Part shown: piece by piece, positions 1 to 5,876 of the stretch
How positions within the stretch are numbered: the stretch's first letter is position 1
Layout of the letters: each line of letters starts with the position of its first letter
Origin: Pseudonocardia sp.
GTDB lineage: Bacteria > Actinomycetota > Actinomycetes > Mycobacteriales > Pseudonocardiaceae
Assembly: GCA_030453005.1 (NCBI GenBank)
Contig: JAKDLE010000097.1
Coordinates: forward strand, 1 to 8,147
Reading direction: 5' to 3'
Length of the DNA stretch: 8,147 bases
Notes under the pieces: model-generated
What the model saw: the letters and a program-made list of their open reading frames with translations, nothing else
What the model was told of the DNA's origin: nothing
The model's database searches: none
Position numbers and translations under genes: made by a program

Positions 1-108
1 ACCCGCACGTGGTGGTTCGCCGGGCTGCGCCAACTGCTCTTCGGGGCGATCGCCGCGGGCGCGACGTACGCCGTGGGCTCGTTCATCGGTGTCGACGCCG
101 TGGGGTAG
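1..108 (+). CDS. C-terminal fragment of a VIT1/CCC1-like membrane transporter
   Basis: An open frame enters from the left edge and stops at TAG 106-108, giving the last 35 residues of a protein. The fragment starts TRTWWFAGLRQLLFGAIAAG and then continues as a glycine- and alanine-rich hydrophobic helix ending in AVGSFIGVDAVG. A charged/aromatic turn, then RQLL, then a final small-residue transmembrane helix ending near a TxxIG-like sequence resembles the C-terminus of VIT1/CCC1 family iron/manganese transporters. That family is an integral membrane transporter moving Fe2+ or Mn2+ out of the cytoplasm. Only one helix is visible, so the family call rests on a short match and could be another polytopic membrane protein. 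It converges on the MFS gene with a 20-bp gap and no strong terminator between them. Confidence 0.55.
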   Translation, partial: TRTWWFAGLRQLLFGAIAAGATYAVGSFIGVDAVG

Positions 109-128
109 CGGCCGCACGCGGGGAGCGG

Positions 129-1400
129 TCACAGGTCGCGCAGCGTGCCGTTCGCGACGGTCGGTTCGGACGCCGTGAGCGTGTCGGGCGCCGGGCCGGG
201 CAGCGTCTCGGGGGCACGCAACCAGAACAGCCACCCCACGGCCAGCACCCCCCCGGTCACCGCGAAGGCGGGTCCGTAGCCGACGACCTGGGCGAGCGCG
301 CCCGCCGCGACCGGACCGACGATCGCCCCGGTGTCCGACGCCATCTGGAACCCGGCCAGCACCGTGCCGCCGCGCGCCTTGCTGCCGATCACGTCGGCGA
401 CGGCGGCGTTGAGCGGCGGGTTGATCAGCCCGCTGCCCAGACCCGCCACGAGGCACACGACCAGGAACCACACGGGGTCGCCGACGTAGCCCAGCGCCCC
501 GGTGCCGAGCGCCGCGACCGCCAGGCCGACGAGCATCGGTGGCTTGCGGCCGTAGCGGTCGGCGAGCCGTCCGGCCACGACCAGCGTGGCCGCGTTGCCG
601 ACCGCGAACACGGCCAGCGCGATGCCCGACCACGCTTCGGGCTGCCCCAACGCCTCGACGACGAGCAGCGGCACCAGCGCGATCCGCGCGCCGAACACCG
701 CCCAGCCGTTCCCGAAGCTCGCCACGAGAGCGGCGCGGTAGGCGCGGTGACCCACCGCGTCGCGGAACCGGGCGGGCGGCACGTCGGGGGCGGTCACCGA
801 CGTCGGCACGCCGGTCCGGCCGCGCAGCAGCGCGCCGCTGACCAGGGCGACGAGGATCAGCACCGCGGCGTAGACCAGGAACGGCGCCCGCAGGCTGATC
901 GCCACCAGCCCACCGCCCGCGAGTGGCCCGACGATGTTGCCCAGCAGGAACCCGGTGGCCCACATCCCCGACGCCCGCCCCCGGATCTCCGGCGGCGCGA
1001 GCCGGATCAGCAGCGACAGGGCCGAGATCGTGAACATCGTCGACCCGATGCCGCCGAGAGACCGGTAGGTCAACAGCTGCCAGTAGCCCGTGGCGAACGC
1101 GCAGGCGGCGCTGGACAGGGCCACGATCAGCAGCCCGATCATGTAGACGCGCAGCTCGCCCATCCGCCCGACCAACAGCCCGGCGCTGGGCGCGAAGACG
1201 AGCCGGGCCAGGGCGAACACGCTCACGATCAGCGAGGTCGCGACGATGCTGACGTCGAACGTGCGGACGAAGACCGGCAGCGTCGGGGCGACGAGCCCGA
1301 ACCCGATCGCGATCATGAACGACGAGCCGACCAGCACCCAGATCTCGCGCGGCAACCGCTCGCGTTCCACGGCGGCGCGCGGGGAGTCGGTCTCGACCAC
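129..1400 (-). CDS. MFS transporter, DHA1/multidrug-efflux type
   Basis: This is a 423-residue, roughly 12-helix major facilitator superfamily transporter of normal length. After a short charged N-terminus, the first helix (about 21-45) reads IWVLVGSSFMIAIGFGLVAP. A degenerate motif A follows helix 2 (GLLVGRMGELR, about 74-84). GNIVGPLAGG (154-163) resembles antiporter motif C in helix 5. A cytoplasmic middle loop spans about 193-220, and the second half carries a canonical motif A copy, GRLADRYGRK (277-286). Motif C marks proton-coupled drug exporters, so efflux of a small hydrophobic compound is likely, but the substrate cannot be read. I chose GTG 1400 because AAGGGGG (1407-1413) sits 6 nt upstream and the protein then begins normally. 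An ATG at 1484 would add 28 residues of unlikely sequence. The gene lies 86 bp downstream of the reductase-like gene on the same strand and may be cotranscribed with it. Confidence 0.9.
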   Translation of the reverse strand: MVETDSPRAAVERERLPREIWVLVGSSFMIAIGFGLVAPTLPVFVRTFDVSIVATSLIVSVFALARLVFAPSAGLLVGRMGELRVYMIGLLIVALSSAACAFATGYWQLLTYRSLGGIGSTMFTISALSLLIRLAPPEIRGRASGMWATGFLLGNIVGPLAGGGLVAISLRAPFLVYAAVLILVALVSGALLRGRTGVPTSVTAPDVPPARFRDAVGHRAYRAALVASFGNGWAVFGARIALVPLLVVEALGQPEAWSGIALAVFAVGNAATLVVAGRLADRYGRKPPMLVGLAVAALGTGALGYVGDPVWFLVVCLVAGLGSGLINPPLNAAVADVIGSKARGGTVLAGFQMASDTGAIVGPVAAGALAQVVGYGPAFAVTGGVLAVGWLFWLRAPETLPGPAPDTLTASEPTVANGTLRDL

Positions 1401-1406
1401 CCGCGG

Positions 1407-1413
1407 CCCCCTT
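1407..1413 (-). promoter_or_regulatory. Ribosome binding site of the MFS gene
   Basis: The minus strand reads AAGGGGG here, 6 nt before the GTG at 1400. This purine run at normal spacing decides the start codon in favour of GTG 1400 over the ATG at 1484. Confidence 0.6.
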
Positions 1414-1486
1414 CCATGGCAACGCCAACGACCCTCACCGTACGTGGGAACAAGCCCCGACCCGACGCAGGCATTCCCGCGCACGG

Positions 1487-2710
1487 TCAGCCGGGCTTGA
1501 CCGTGTAGGTGTGCCCGGCCGCCCGCAATCGCTCGACGAGCACGCCCCCCATGGCGGTGGCGGGGGTGAGCGAACCCGACCGGTCGGGCAGCCGCTCACC
1601 GTCGAGCGCGAGACAGAGCCCGCTCTCGCCCAGCATCACCGCGGTCGCCGCGTAGCCGGGGTCGCCCGTCCCCGCGACGCGTGCCTGGTAGCGCCGCCCG
1701 CTCGAGGTGGCGGCCTCGATGTCCATCCGGAACCACCCGGCGGCCCGGGCCTGTTCGCTCGGCCCCGCACCCGGCTTGGGCAGCAGCCGGTCGAGCACCG
1801 CGCGGGTGGGGGCGGTGCCGAACCCGGCGAGGACGGCGCCGAGCCCCGCGGTCACGCCCACGGCCGCGACGGCGGCGGCGGGACCGGTGCCCAGCCCCAT
1901 CGTCTCGCCGTAGCGCAGCGACCGGCCGTAGCCCCAGCCCAGCAGTGCGTTGCTCCGTCGGACCACCCGCGTGTTGTAGGACGCCATCACGAACGGCGCG
2001 GTCCAGGTGCTGCGCGGCCCGCGACGGGCGGGCGCCGGGAAGTCCGAGGGCTGCGCAGGCATCGGCTCGGCCGCCCGGTCGGGGCTCAGCGCGTGCGGGT
2101 CGCCCACGACGCGGCGCCGCGACGGGTCGGCGGCGACGGCCTCGACCTGCGCGCGCATCGAGTCGATCGTGCCGCCGCTGAACCCGCCCCTGGCCGTCGC
2201 GATCAGGTTGACGTCGGTCAGCTCGCCCGCGCCGTCGGCGACGGCCCGCTCGTGCAGCATCAGCACCCCGAGGTCGGACGGGACCGAGTCGTAGCCGCAC
2301 GAGTGCACGATCCGCGCGCCCGACTCCCGGGCGAGCGCGTCCACGCGGTCGATCGCGTCGCGGTGGAACAGCACCTCGCCGGTGAGGTCGGCGTAATGCG
2401 TGCCTGCGCGCGCGCAGGCCTCGACGACCGGCATCCCGTACCGGGCGTAGGGCCCGACGGTGGTGACCAGTACCCGGGTGGCCGCGGCGAGCCGGTCGAG
2501 CGCGGCCGCGTCGGCGGTGTCGGCCACCAGCAGCGGCCACTCCCGGGCCGCCGCGGGCAGCCGCCTGCGGGCGGCCTCCAACTTGCTGAGCGACCGCCCG
2601 GCGAGGCCGATCCGCGTCCCGGCCGGCGCGTGCTCGGCGAGGTAGGCGGCGGTCAGCGCGCCGACGAACCCGGTGGCGCCGTAGACGACGAGATCGTGCT
2701 GTTCAGTCAT
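1487..2710 (-). CDS. Saccharopine dehydrogenase-like / trans-acting enoyl reductase family protein
   Basis: The protein has 407 residues. It opens with a Rossmann fold: VVYGATGFVG (8-17) with the dinucleotide-binding GATGFVG, and AGRS (37-40) after the second strand, which suggests NADP preference. TVGPYARYGMPVVEACARAG (84-103) and HYADLTGE (105-112) are typical of the saccharopine dehydrogenase NADP-binding family. The group includes mycobacterial trans-acting enoyl reductases such as Rv2953, which reduce polyketide chains, and many uncharacterised relatives of about 400-420 residues. A glycine/alanine-rich hydrophobic stretch near 275-300 is common in these proteins and may contact membrane. 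The ATG at 2710 is chosen because the Rossmann strand follows directly and AGGGTGG (2716-2722) lies 5 nt upstream. The true substrate is unknown: no polyketide synthase is visible here, so a lipid enoyl reductase role is inference. It is divergent from the SRPBCC gene. Confidence 0.85.
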   Translation of the reverse strand: MTEQHDLVVYGATGFVGALTAAYLAEHAPAGTRIGLAGRSLSKLEAARRRLPAAAREWPLLVADTADAAALDRLAAATRVLVTTVGPYARYGMPVVEACARAGTHYADLTGEVLFHRDAIDRVDALARESGARIVHSCGYDSVPSDLGVLMLHERAVADGAGELTDVNLIATARGGFSGGTIDSMRAQVEAVAADPSRRRVVGDPHALSPDRAAEPMPAQPSDFPAPARRGPRSTWTAPFVMASYNTRVVRRSNALLGWGYGRSLRYGETMGLGTGPAAAVAAVGVTAGLGAVLAGFGTAPTRAVLDRLLPKPGAGPSEQARAAGWFRMDIEAATSSGRRYQARVAGTGDPGYAATAVMLGESGLCLALDGERLPDRSGSLTPATAMGGVLVERLRAAGHTYTVKPG

Positions 2711-2778
2711 GCCGACCACCCTGCCCGACACGTCGGACACTCGTGCATAGGCAGGGGGCGTTCGGGCACCCCGCAACC
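2711..2778. promoter_or_regulatory. Divergent intergenic region, reductase-like gene / SRPBCC gene
   Basis: This 68-bp gap must hold the promoters of both divergent genes. It contains the short inverted repeat CCGAC-AC-GTCGG (2725-2736), which overlaps the minus-strand leader and could be a small operator. I see no convincing -35/-10 pair in either direction. The ATG at 2779 has no close Shine-Dalgarno; the nearest purine run is the G stretch ending near 2758, about 20 nt away. Confidence 0.35.
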
Positions 2779-3213
2779 ATGACCGAGTTCGAGACGGAAC
2801 GATCCATGCCCGCCGACGCGGACACGGTGTTCGCCGTGGCCTCCGATCTGGAACGGCTCACCGAGTGGCTGCCCCACTCGGTGACGGTGCGCCCCACCGA
2901 CGACGGGGCCGCGGGCAAGGACGTCACCCGCGAGGTGCACGCCGACGTGGAGCCGCGCGGCGTCGACACGCACGGGCTGGTGCGGGTGCGGTCGGACCAG
3001 ATGCGGGTCGAGTGGGGCGGGGAAGCCTCGGACTACGCGGGCTACCTGCAGGTGATGGGTGTCGAACCCGACCAGTCCTCCGTGCTGCTGCACCTGTCGT
3101 TCCTCGGCGACCAGCCCGAGACGCGCGACGCCGCCGAGGCCGACGAGGTGCGGGGCTGGCTCGACGACGGCCTGGAGAAGCTGCACCGGCTGATCGCGGA
3201 ACGCACGCCCTGA
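2779..3213 (+). CDS. SRPBCC (START-like) family protein, possible polyketide cyclase/dehydrase-type
   Basis: The predicted protein has 144 residues, a usual size for single-domain SRPBCC proteins. It begins MTEFETERSMPADADTVFAV, where a first beta strand is followed by the typical 'pAdaeTVFavasDler' helix. LTEWLPHSV (27-35) matches the family pattern in which a Trp/Leu-Pro element follows the helix. A long amphipathic C-terminal helix, roughly GWLDDGLEKLHRLIAE, closes the hydrophobic cavity. Proteins of this fold bind hydrophobic ligands; some are cyclases, others are lipid-binding or chaperone-like, and the ligand here cannot be told. The ATG at 2779 gives the standard N-terminus. A GTG at 2743 in the same frame would add 12 residues lacking family features. 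No Shine-Dalgarno is evident, so leaderless or weakly initiated translation is possible. A 20-bp tandem duplication covers the 3' end and stop. Confidence 0.8.
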   Translation: MTEFETERSMPADADTVFAVASDLERLTEWLPHSVTVRPTDDGAAGKDVTREVHADVEPRGVDTHGLVRVRSDQMRVEWGGEASDYAGYLQVMGVEPDQSSVLLHLSFLGDQPETRDAAEADEVRGWLDDGLEKLHRLIAERTP

Positions 3214-3237
3214 CCGCGGAACGCACGCCCTGACCGC
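3195..3237. repeat. Tandem duplication of 20 bp across a stop codon
   Basis: The unit CGCGGAACGCACGCCCTGAC occurs at 3195-3214 and again, identically, at 3215-3234, with three further matching bases. The first copy encodes the last residues and TGA stop of the SRPBCC gene. The second copy lies just after the stop and is untranslated. Because 20 is not a multiple of three, the second copy is in another frame. Perfect identity suggests a recent slippage or duplication event. Confidence 0.9.
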
Positions 3238-3258
3238 CCAGGCCGCGGAGTACCGACG

Positions 3259-3296
3259 ACGACGCCCCGCCGACCGGTCGGTCGGCGGGGCGTCGT
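3259..3296. terminator. Bidirectional hairpin terminator between the SRPBCC gene and ssrA
   Basis: A perfect 17-bp inverted repeat (3259-3275 with 3280-3296) surrounds a GGTC loop (3276-3279). It lies 45 bp after the SRPBCC stop on one side and just beyond the tmRNA 3' end on the other, so it can serve both convergent transcripts. No long U-tract follows, which is common for actinobacterial terminators. Confidence 0.75.
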
Positions 3297-3300
3297 ACGG

Positions 3301-3670
3301 GGTGGAGGTGCCGGGAATCGAACCCGGGTCCTCCGTCGCTCCACAAGGGCTTCTCCGTGCGCAGTCCGCTATGCCTCTACTCGGATCCTCCGGTCACGCG
3401 AACAAGCCGGAGTGACGATCCCAGTCACTGTGTGCTGTCCCTGTCCGCCCCGCGACCGGGCGAGCAGGTGAGTCCCCTAGCTGATGCCGGGGTCCGGGTC
3501 GGGAACGCACCCGGTCCGACAGAGTCACACTCGCTTAGGCAGCGAGTGCGAACTCGCGCTGACTGGAGTCGGCGCTTATAAGTTTGCGACGGGTGGTTTG
3601 CGAGATCATCGTCGCCTTCCTCGGCACGCTTCCCCTTGATCGACGAACGGAGTCGAAACCGTTCACCCCC
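3301..3670 (-). ncRNA. ssrA: Transfer-messenger RNA (tmRNA)
   Basis: The tmRNA rescues ribosomes stalled on mRNAs lacking a stop codon: its alanine-charged tRNA-like part enters the A site with SmpB, then its internal frame is translated to add a degradation tag. On the minus strand the RNA starts GGGGGUGAACGGUUUCGACU, the conserved tmRNA 5' end. GGGGGUG pairs with CACCUCC near the 3' end (3304-3310, one G-U pair), and A3303 is the discriminator. The T arm shows a CCGGG/CCCGG stem (3311-3315 with 3323-3327) and a UUCGAUU loop. The tag frame is 3573-3535: GCC resume codon, ADSSQREFALAA, then UAA. This matches the mycobacterial tag ADSHQRDYALAA in length and ending. ALAA is the expected ClpXP-type degron. 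The genome encodes ACCC rather than ACCA at the 3' end, so the last A must be added after trimming. Confidence 0.95.
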
Positions 3671-3695
3671 TTCTACGCCCGGCACGCGCGGACGT

Positions 3696-3708
3696 CCTGT
3701 ACAGGGTA
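3696..3708 (-). promoter_or_regulatory. Candidate ssrA promoter element with overlapping palindrome
   Basis: The minus strand upstream of ssrA contains TACCCT (3703-3708), a possible -10 that would start transcription about 25 nt before the mature 5' end, leaving a leader for RNase P to remove. The perfect 10-bp palindrome CCTGTACAGG (3696-3705) overlaps it. No good -35 is visible at the right distance, so the call is weak. The rest of 3671-3752 is a GC-rich spacer with the run CCCGGGCCCGG. Confidence 0.25.
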
Positions 3709-3752
3709 ACGCCCCCGGGCCCGGACATCATCCCGGTTGCTCCTCGAAGCGG

Positions 3753-4658
3753 TCAGACGCCGAGCAGCCGGGCCGGGTTGTCGTGCAGGACGGCCCGCAG
3801 GAACGGCTCGCCGAGGCGGTCGTCGGCCCCCGCCCAGCCCGCCACGGCGGCCACCTGCTCGAACGCCCCGTAGGGGATGTTGGGGTAGTCGGAGCCGTAG
3901 ACCACGCGGTCGGCGACGTCGACCAGACGCGCGGCCCAGTCCGCGGGCAGCGGGGTCATCGCCTGGGTGAACGGGGTGCCGACCATCGTGGTGTCGATGT
4001 GCACGCCGGCATGACGACGCACCAGGTCGAGTGCGCCGTCGAAGTCGGGCATCCCCGCGTGGGCGAGCACCACCGGCAGCCTCGGGTGCTCGGCGATGAC
4101 CTCGCCGAACACGTCGAGGCCGGTGTGGGCGCCGGGGATGGGACCGTGGCCGCAGTGCACGATCGCGGGCACCCCGGCGTCGGCGAGCAGGCCCCACGCG
4201 GGGCGCAGCAGCGCGTCGCGCGGATCGAACCCGCCGACCTGCACGTGCACCTTCACCGCCCGCGCCCCCGCCTCGACGGCCGCGCCGAGGTAGTCGACGA
4301 CGTCGGGTTCGGGGAACAGCGTGGCCGTGGGCACCGCGCCCGGCGTGCGCGCGGCGAACTCGGTGACCCACTCGGTGAGCCACCGGCCCATGCCCGGTTT
4401 GTGCGGGTAGACCAGCGGCGCGAACGCCCGCACGCCCAGCGCCCCGAGCGTGGCGACGCGCTCGTCCGCCGAGGTGCGGTAGTGGATCGGCCACGCCGTG
4501 CCGTAGTGGGTCTCGGCGCGGTCGAAGTACGCCCACACCTTGTCCATCACCTGGTCGGGCAGGAAGTGCACGTGGGCGTCGACGATCCCGGGCAGGCCCA
4601 GCTCCGCGAGGAACCGCGGGAGGTCGGCGTCGGAGGCGGGGGACGTGGGAGCCCTCAC
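3753..4658 (-). CDS. Metal-dependent amidohydrolase family protein (amidohydrolase-2 type)
   Basis: The protein has 301 residues and a TIM-barrel hydrolase pattern. VDAHVHF gives the HxH metal ligands (H29, H31). KVHVQV follows at 136-141, IVHCGH supplies H168, LAHAG supplies H200, and VVYGSDYPN supplies the catalytic Asp D257. This order is that of PF04909 (COG2159) enzymes, which hydrolyse or decarboxylate small organic acids, amides or lactones with a divalent metal. The substrate cannot be told. There is no signal peptide, so a cytoplasmic location is likely. The start is GTG 4658, overlapping the smpB TGA by 4 nt (GTGA), so translation is probably coupled to smpB and no Shine-Dalgarno is needed. 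The frame remains open farther upstream inside smpB, but that stretch is an arginine- and alanine-rich shadow. ssrA lies downstream on the same strand, across an 82-bp gap. Confidence 0.88.
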   Translation of the reverse strand: MRAPTSPASDADLPRFLAELGLPGIVDAHVHFLPDQVMDKVWAYFDRAETHYGTAWPIHYRTSADERVATLGALGVRAFAPLVYPHKPGMGRWLTEWVTEFAARTPGAVPTATLFPEPDVVDYLGAAVEAGARAVKVHVQVGGFDPRDALLRPAWGLLADAGVPAIVHCGHGPIPGAHTGLDVFGEVIAEHPRLPVVLAHAGMPDFDGALDLVRRHAGVHIDTTMVGTPFTQAMTPLPADWAARLVDVADRVVYGSDYPNIPYGAFEQVAAVAGWAGADDRLGEPFLRAVLHDNPARLLGV

Positions 4659-5143
4659 CGGCGCATCTCGCGGACCCGGCCCTTCGCGGCCCGACCGAAC
4701 GCCCGCTGGATCTCGCGTTGCGCGTCGCGCTTGGCCAGGTCGGTGCGCTTGTCGTAGGCCTTCTTGCCCCTGGCCAACGCCAGCTCGCACTTGACCTTGC
4801 CCTCGGCGAAGTACAGCGACAGCGGCACCAGCGACAGCCCGCCCTCGCGGATCTTGCCGATCAGCCGGTCGATCTCGCCGCGGTGCAGCAGCAGCTTGCG
4901 CACGCGCCGCGGCTCGTGGTTGGTCCAGCTGCCCTGCGTGTACTCGGGGATGTGCAGCCCGCGCAGCCACACCTCGCCGTCGTCGACGGTGGCGAACGCG
5001 TCGACCAGCGACGCCCGGCCCAGCCGCAGGCTCTTGACCTCCGTGCCGAGCAGCGCGACGCCCGCCTCGTACTCGTCCAGCACGGAGTAGTCGTGCCGCG
5101 CACGGCGGTTCTGCGCGATCACCTTCCGGCCCGTCTCCTTCAC
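4655..5143 (-). CDS. smpB: SsrA-binding protein SmpB
   Basis: SmpB binds the tRNA-like domain of tmRNA and brings it to stalled ribosomes, where its C-terminal tail senses the empty mRNA channel. The 162-residue length is normal. Family features are in order: [15 protein letters not shown] near the N-terminus, [15 protein letters not shown] (about 27-41), [34 protein letters not shown] (64-88, the most conserved block), [24 protein letters not shown] (117-133), and a basic tail ending [11 protein letters not shown]. The start is GTG 5143, which gives the usual MKETGRK-type beginning. No Shine-Dalgarno precedes it; a -10-like TAGGCT ends 6 nt upstream, compatible with leaderless translation. 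The ssrA gene lies one gene downstream, separated by the overlapping amidohydrolase gene, and a divergent vapBC pair begins upstream. Confidence 0.97.
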   Translation of the reverse strand: MKETGRKVIAQNRRARHDYSVLDEYEAGVALLGTEVKSLRLGRASLVDAFATVDDGEVWLRGLHIPEYTQGSWTNHEPRRVRKLLLHRGEIDRLIGKIREGGLSLVPLSLYFAEGKVKCELALARGKKAYDKRTDLAKRDAQREIQRAFGRAAKGRVREMRR

Positions 5144-5149
5144 CGGTCC

Positions 5150-5155
5150 AGCCTA
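5150..5155 (-). promoter_or_regulatory. smpB: Candidate -10 element for leaderless smpB
   Basis: The minus strand reads TAGGCT (TANNNT type) with six bases between it and the GTG at 5143, so transcription could begin on the start codon itself. A GTGACG that might serve as -35 is only 14 bp away, shorter than usual, so the support is modest. Confidence 0.3.
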
Positions 5156-5165
5156 CGCGGCGGGG

Positions 5166-5194
5166 GTGACGTCACGCGACCGAGCTTCTACCAT
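5166..5194 (+). promoter_or_regulatory. Candidate vapBC promoter
   Basis: GTGACG (5166-5171, four of six matches to TTGACA) is followed by a 17-bp spacer and TACCAT (5189-5194, four of six matches to TATAAT), placing transcription start near 5201, about 26 nt before vapB. The -35 is half of the perfect palindrome GTGACGTCAC (5166-5175), and the -10 lies inside the first 12-bp repeat, so a protein bound there would block RNA polymerase. Confidence 0.45.
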
Positions 5195-5220
5195 GGAGCC
5201 GACATCCCTCTACCATGGAG
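5187..5220 (+). repeat. Paired 12-bp direct repeats, probable VapB(C) operator
   Basis: TCTACCATGGAG occurs identically at 5187-5198 and 5209-5220, with a 22-bp period, close to two helical turns. Each copy contains the CCATGG palindrome. The first overlaps the candidate -10 and the second the vapB Shine-Dalgarno. Ribbon-helix-helix antitoxins commonly bind paired, helically phased sites in their own promoter, so autoregulation is the natural reading, by inference. Confidence 0.5.
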
Positions 5221-5221
5221 G
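5217..5221 (+). promoter_or_regulatory. vapB: Ribosome binding site of vapB
   Basis: GGAGG ends 5 nt before the ATG at 5227 and is one of the clearest Shine-Dalgarno sequences in the window. It favours ATG 5227 over the in-frame ATG 5215, which lies inside the second repeat and overlaps the site. Confidence 0.7.
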
Positions 5222-5226
5222 ACGGG

Positions 5227-5487
5227 ATGAGTCTGAACATCAAGAACCCCGAGGCACACGAGCTTGCCCGTCAGTTGGCCGAGCTCACCGGGGAGAGCCT
5301 GACCGACACCGTCACCATCGCGCTGCGGGAGCGGCTCGCGCGCGAGCGCAACACCGAGGAGCGGATCCGGGAGCGAACCGAGGCGATCCTCGCGATCGGG
5401 CGGGAAGCAGCACGTCACATGTCGCCCGAGTGGCGGGCCATGGACGTCGACGAGTACCTGTACGACGAGAACGGACTGCCGAAGTGA
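5227..5487 (+). CDS. vapB: VapB-type antitoxin (PSK/Rv0623-like)
   Basis: The 86-residue protein begins [20 protein letters not shown], then [20 protein letters not shown]. This is the hallmark of Rv0623-like VapB antitoxins (PF07704): a short beta strand (LNIKN) for dimeric ribbon-helix-helix DNA binding and two helices. A charged linker (about 41-60) leads to a C-terminal toxin-binding segment with [20 protein letters not shown], acidic and aromatic as expected for occupying the VapC active-site groove. It should neutralise VapC and repress its own operon. ATG 5227 is preferred over ATG 5215 because GGAGG sits 5 nt upstream. Its TGA overlaps the vapC GTG by 4 nt, so the two are translationally coupled. 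In a hand count of 5221-5400, 123 of 180 bases were G or C, not obviously unlike a ftsE line counted the same way (42 of 60), so composition gives no sign of recent transfer. Confidence 0.9.
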   Translation: MSLNIKNPEAHELARQLAELTGESLTDTVTIALRERLARERNTEERIRERTEAILAIGREAARHMSPEWRAMDVDEYLYDENGLPK

Positions 5488-5876
5488 TCGTCGACCCGTC
5501 CGCGATCGTCGCGATCCTCCGCGCGGAGGACGACGCCGCGAAGTTCTCCTCGGCGCTCGCCGGGTCGTCGAGCATCTCGCTGTCGGCCGCCGGATACCTG
5601 GAGGCGGCAATGGTGATCGACGGAGCCGGACATCCGATCACGAGCCGCCAGCTGGACAAGCTCGTGTTCAGCACCGCGATCACGGTCGTGCCGTTCGACG
5701 AGCGGCAGGCGCGCGTGGCCCGGCAGGCCTTCAACGACTTCGGGAAGGGCAGCGGGCACCCTGCGCGGCTGAACTTCGGCGACTGCTTCTCCTACGCCCT
5801 GGCCTCGGTGACCGGGCAGCCGTTGCTCTACAAGGGCGACGACTTCGGCCACACCGACGTCACCTCGGCGATCTAG
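5484..5876 (+). CDS. vapC: VapC-type toxin, PIN-domain ribonuclease
   Basis: The 130-residue protein is a complete PIN domain. The acidic metal-binding residues are all present: D4 in MIVDPSAI, E40 in AAGYLEA, D100 in [12 protein letters not shown], and D119 in [13 protein letters not shown]. The KGDDFxxTD ending and the LNFGDC motif are standard for VapC toxins. These Mg2+-dependent endoribonucleases cut tRNA or rRNA and halt translation when the labile VapB is degraded; the target of this one cannot be read. The start is GTG 5484, sharing GTGA with the vapB stop. Nothing looks inactivated, so the pair is likely functional. Its stop lies 10 bp from the convergent ftsX stop, inside a palindrome. 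The pair is on the strand opposite to ftsX and smpB. Confidence 0.92.
   Translation: MIVDPSAIVAILRAEDDAAKFSSALAGSSSISLSAAGYLEAAMVIDGAGHPITSRQLDKLVFSTAITVVPFDERQARVARQAFNDFGKGSGHPARLNFGDCFSYALASVTGQPLLYKGDDFGHTDVTSAI

Noticed and set aside
9..1508. Long plus-strand frame of 499 residues opposite the MFS gene
   Set aside because: It is Arg/Gly/His-rich with no domain, mirrors the codon bias of the MFS gene, and would overlap the VIT-like C-terminus. It is an antisense shadow.
1511..2782. Long plus-strand frame opposite the saccharopine dehydrogenase-like gene
   Set aside because: Low-complexity Arg/Gly/Pro composition with no family pattern, whereas the opposite strand gives a clear Rossmann protein.
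3425..3685. Minus-strand frame of 86 residues inside the tmRNA
   Set aside because: It is in a different frame from the tag and reads through conserved tmRNA structure; it is not a protein gene.
3636..4757. Plus-strand frame of 373 residues running from the ssrA 5' end through the amidohydrolase into smpB
   Set aside because: It crosses a structural RNA and two well-supported genes, and its sequence is His/Arg/Gly-rich without motifs.
4659..4970. N-terminal extension of the amidohydrolase inside smpB
   Set aside because: The frame is open only because of smpB codon bias. The extension is Arg/Ala-rich and lacks family features, and GTG 4658 with a GTGA overlap explains the start.
5166..5483. 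Upstream extension of the vapC frame to 5166
   Set aside because: It runs through the promoter and the whole vapB gene in another frame with His/Arg-rich sequence; the PIN domain begins exactly at GTG 5484.
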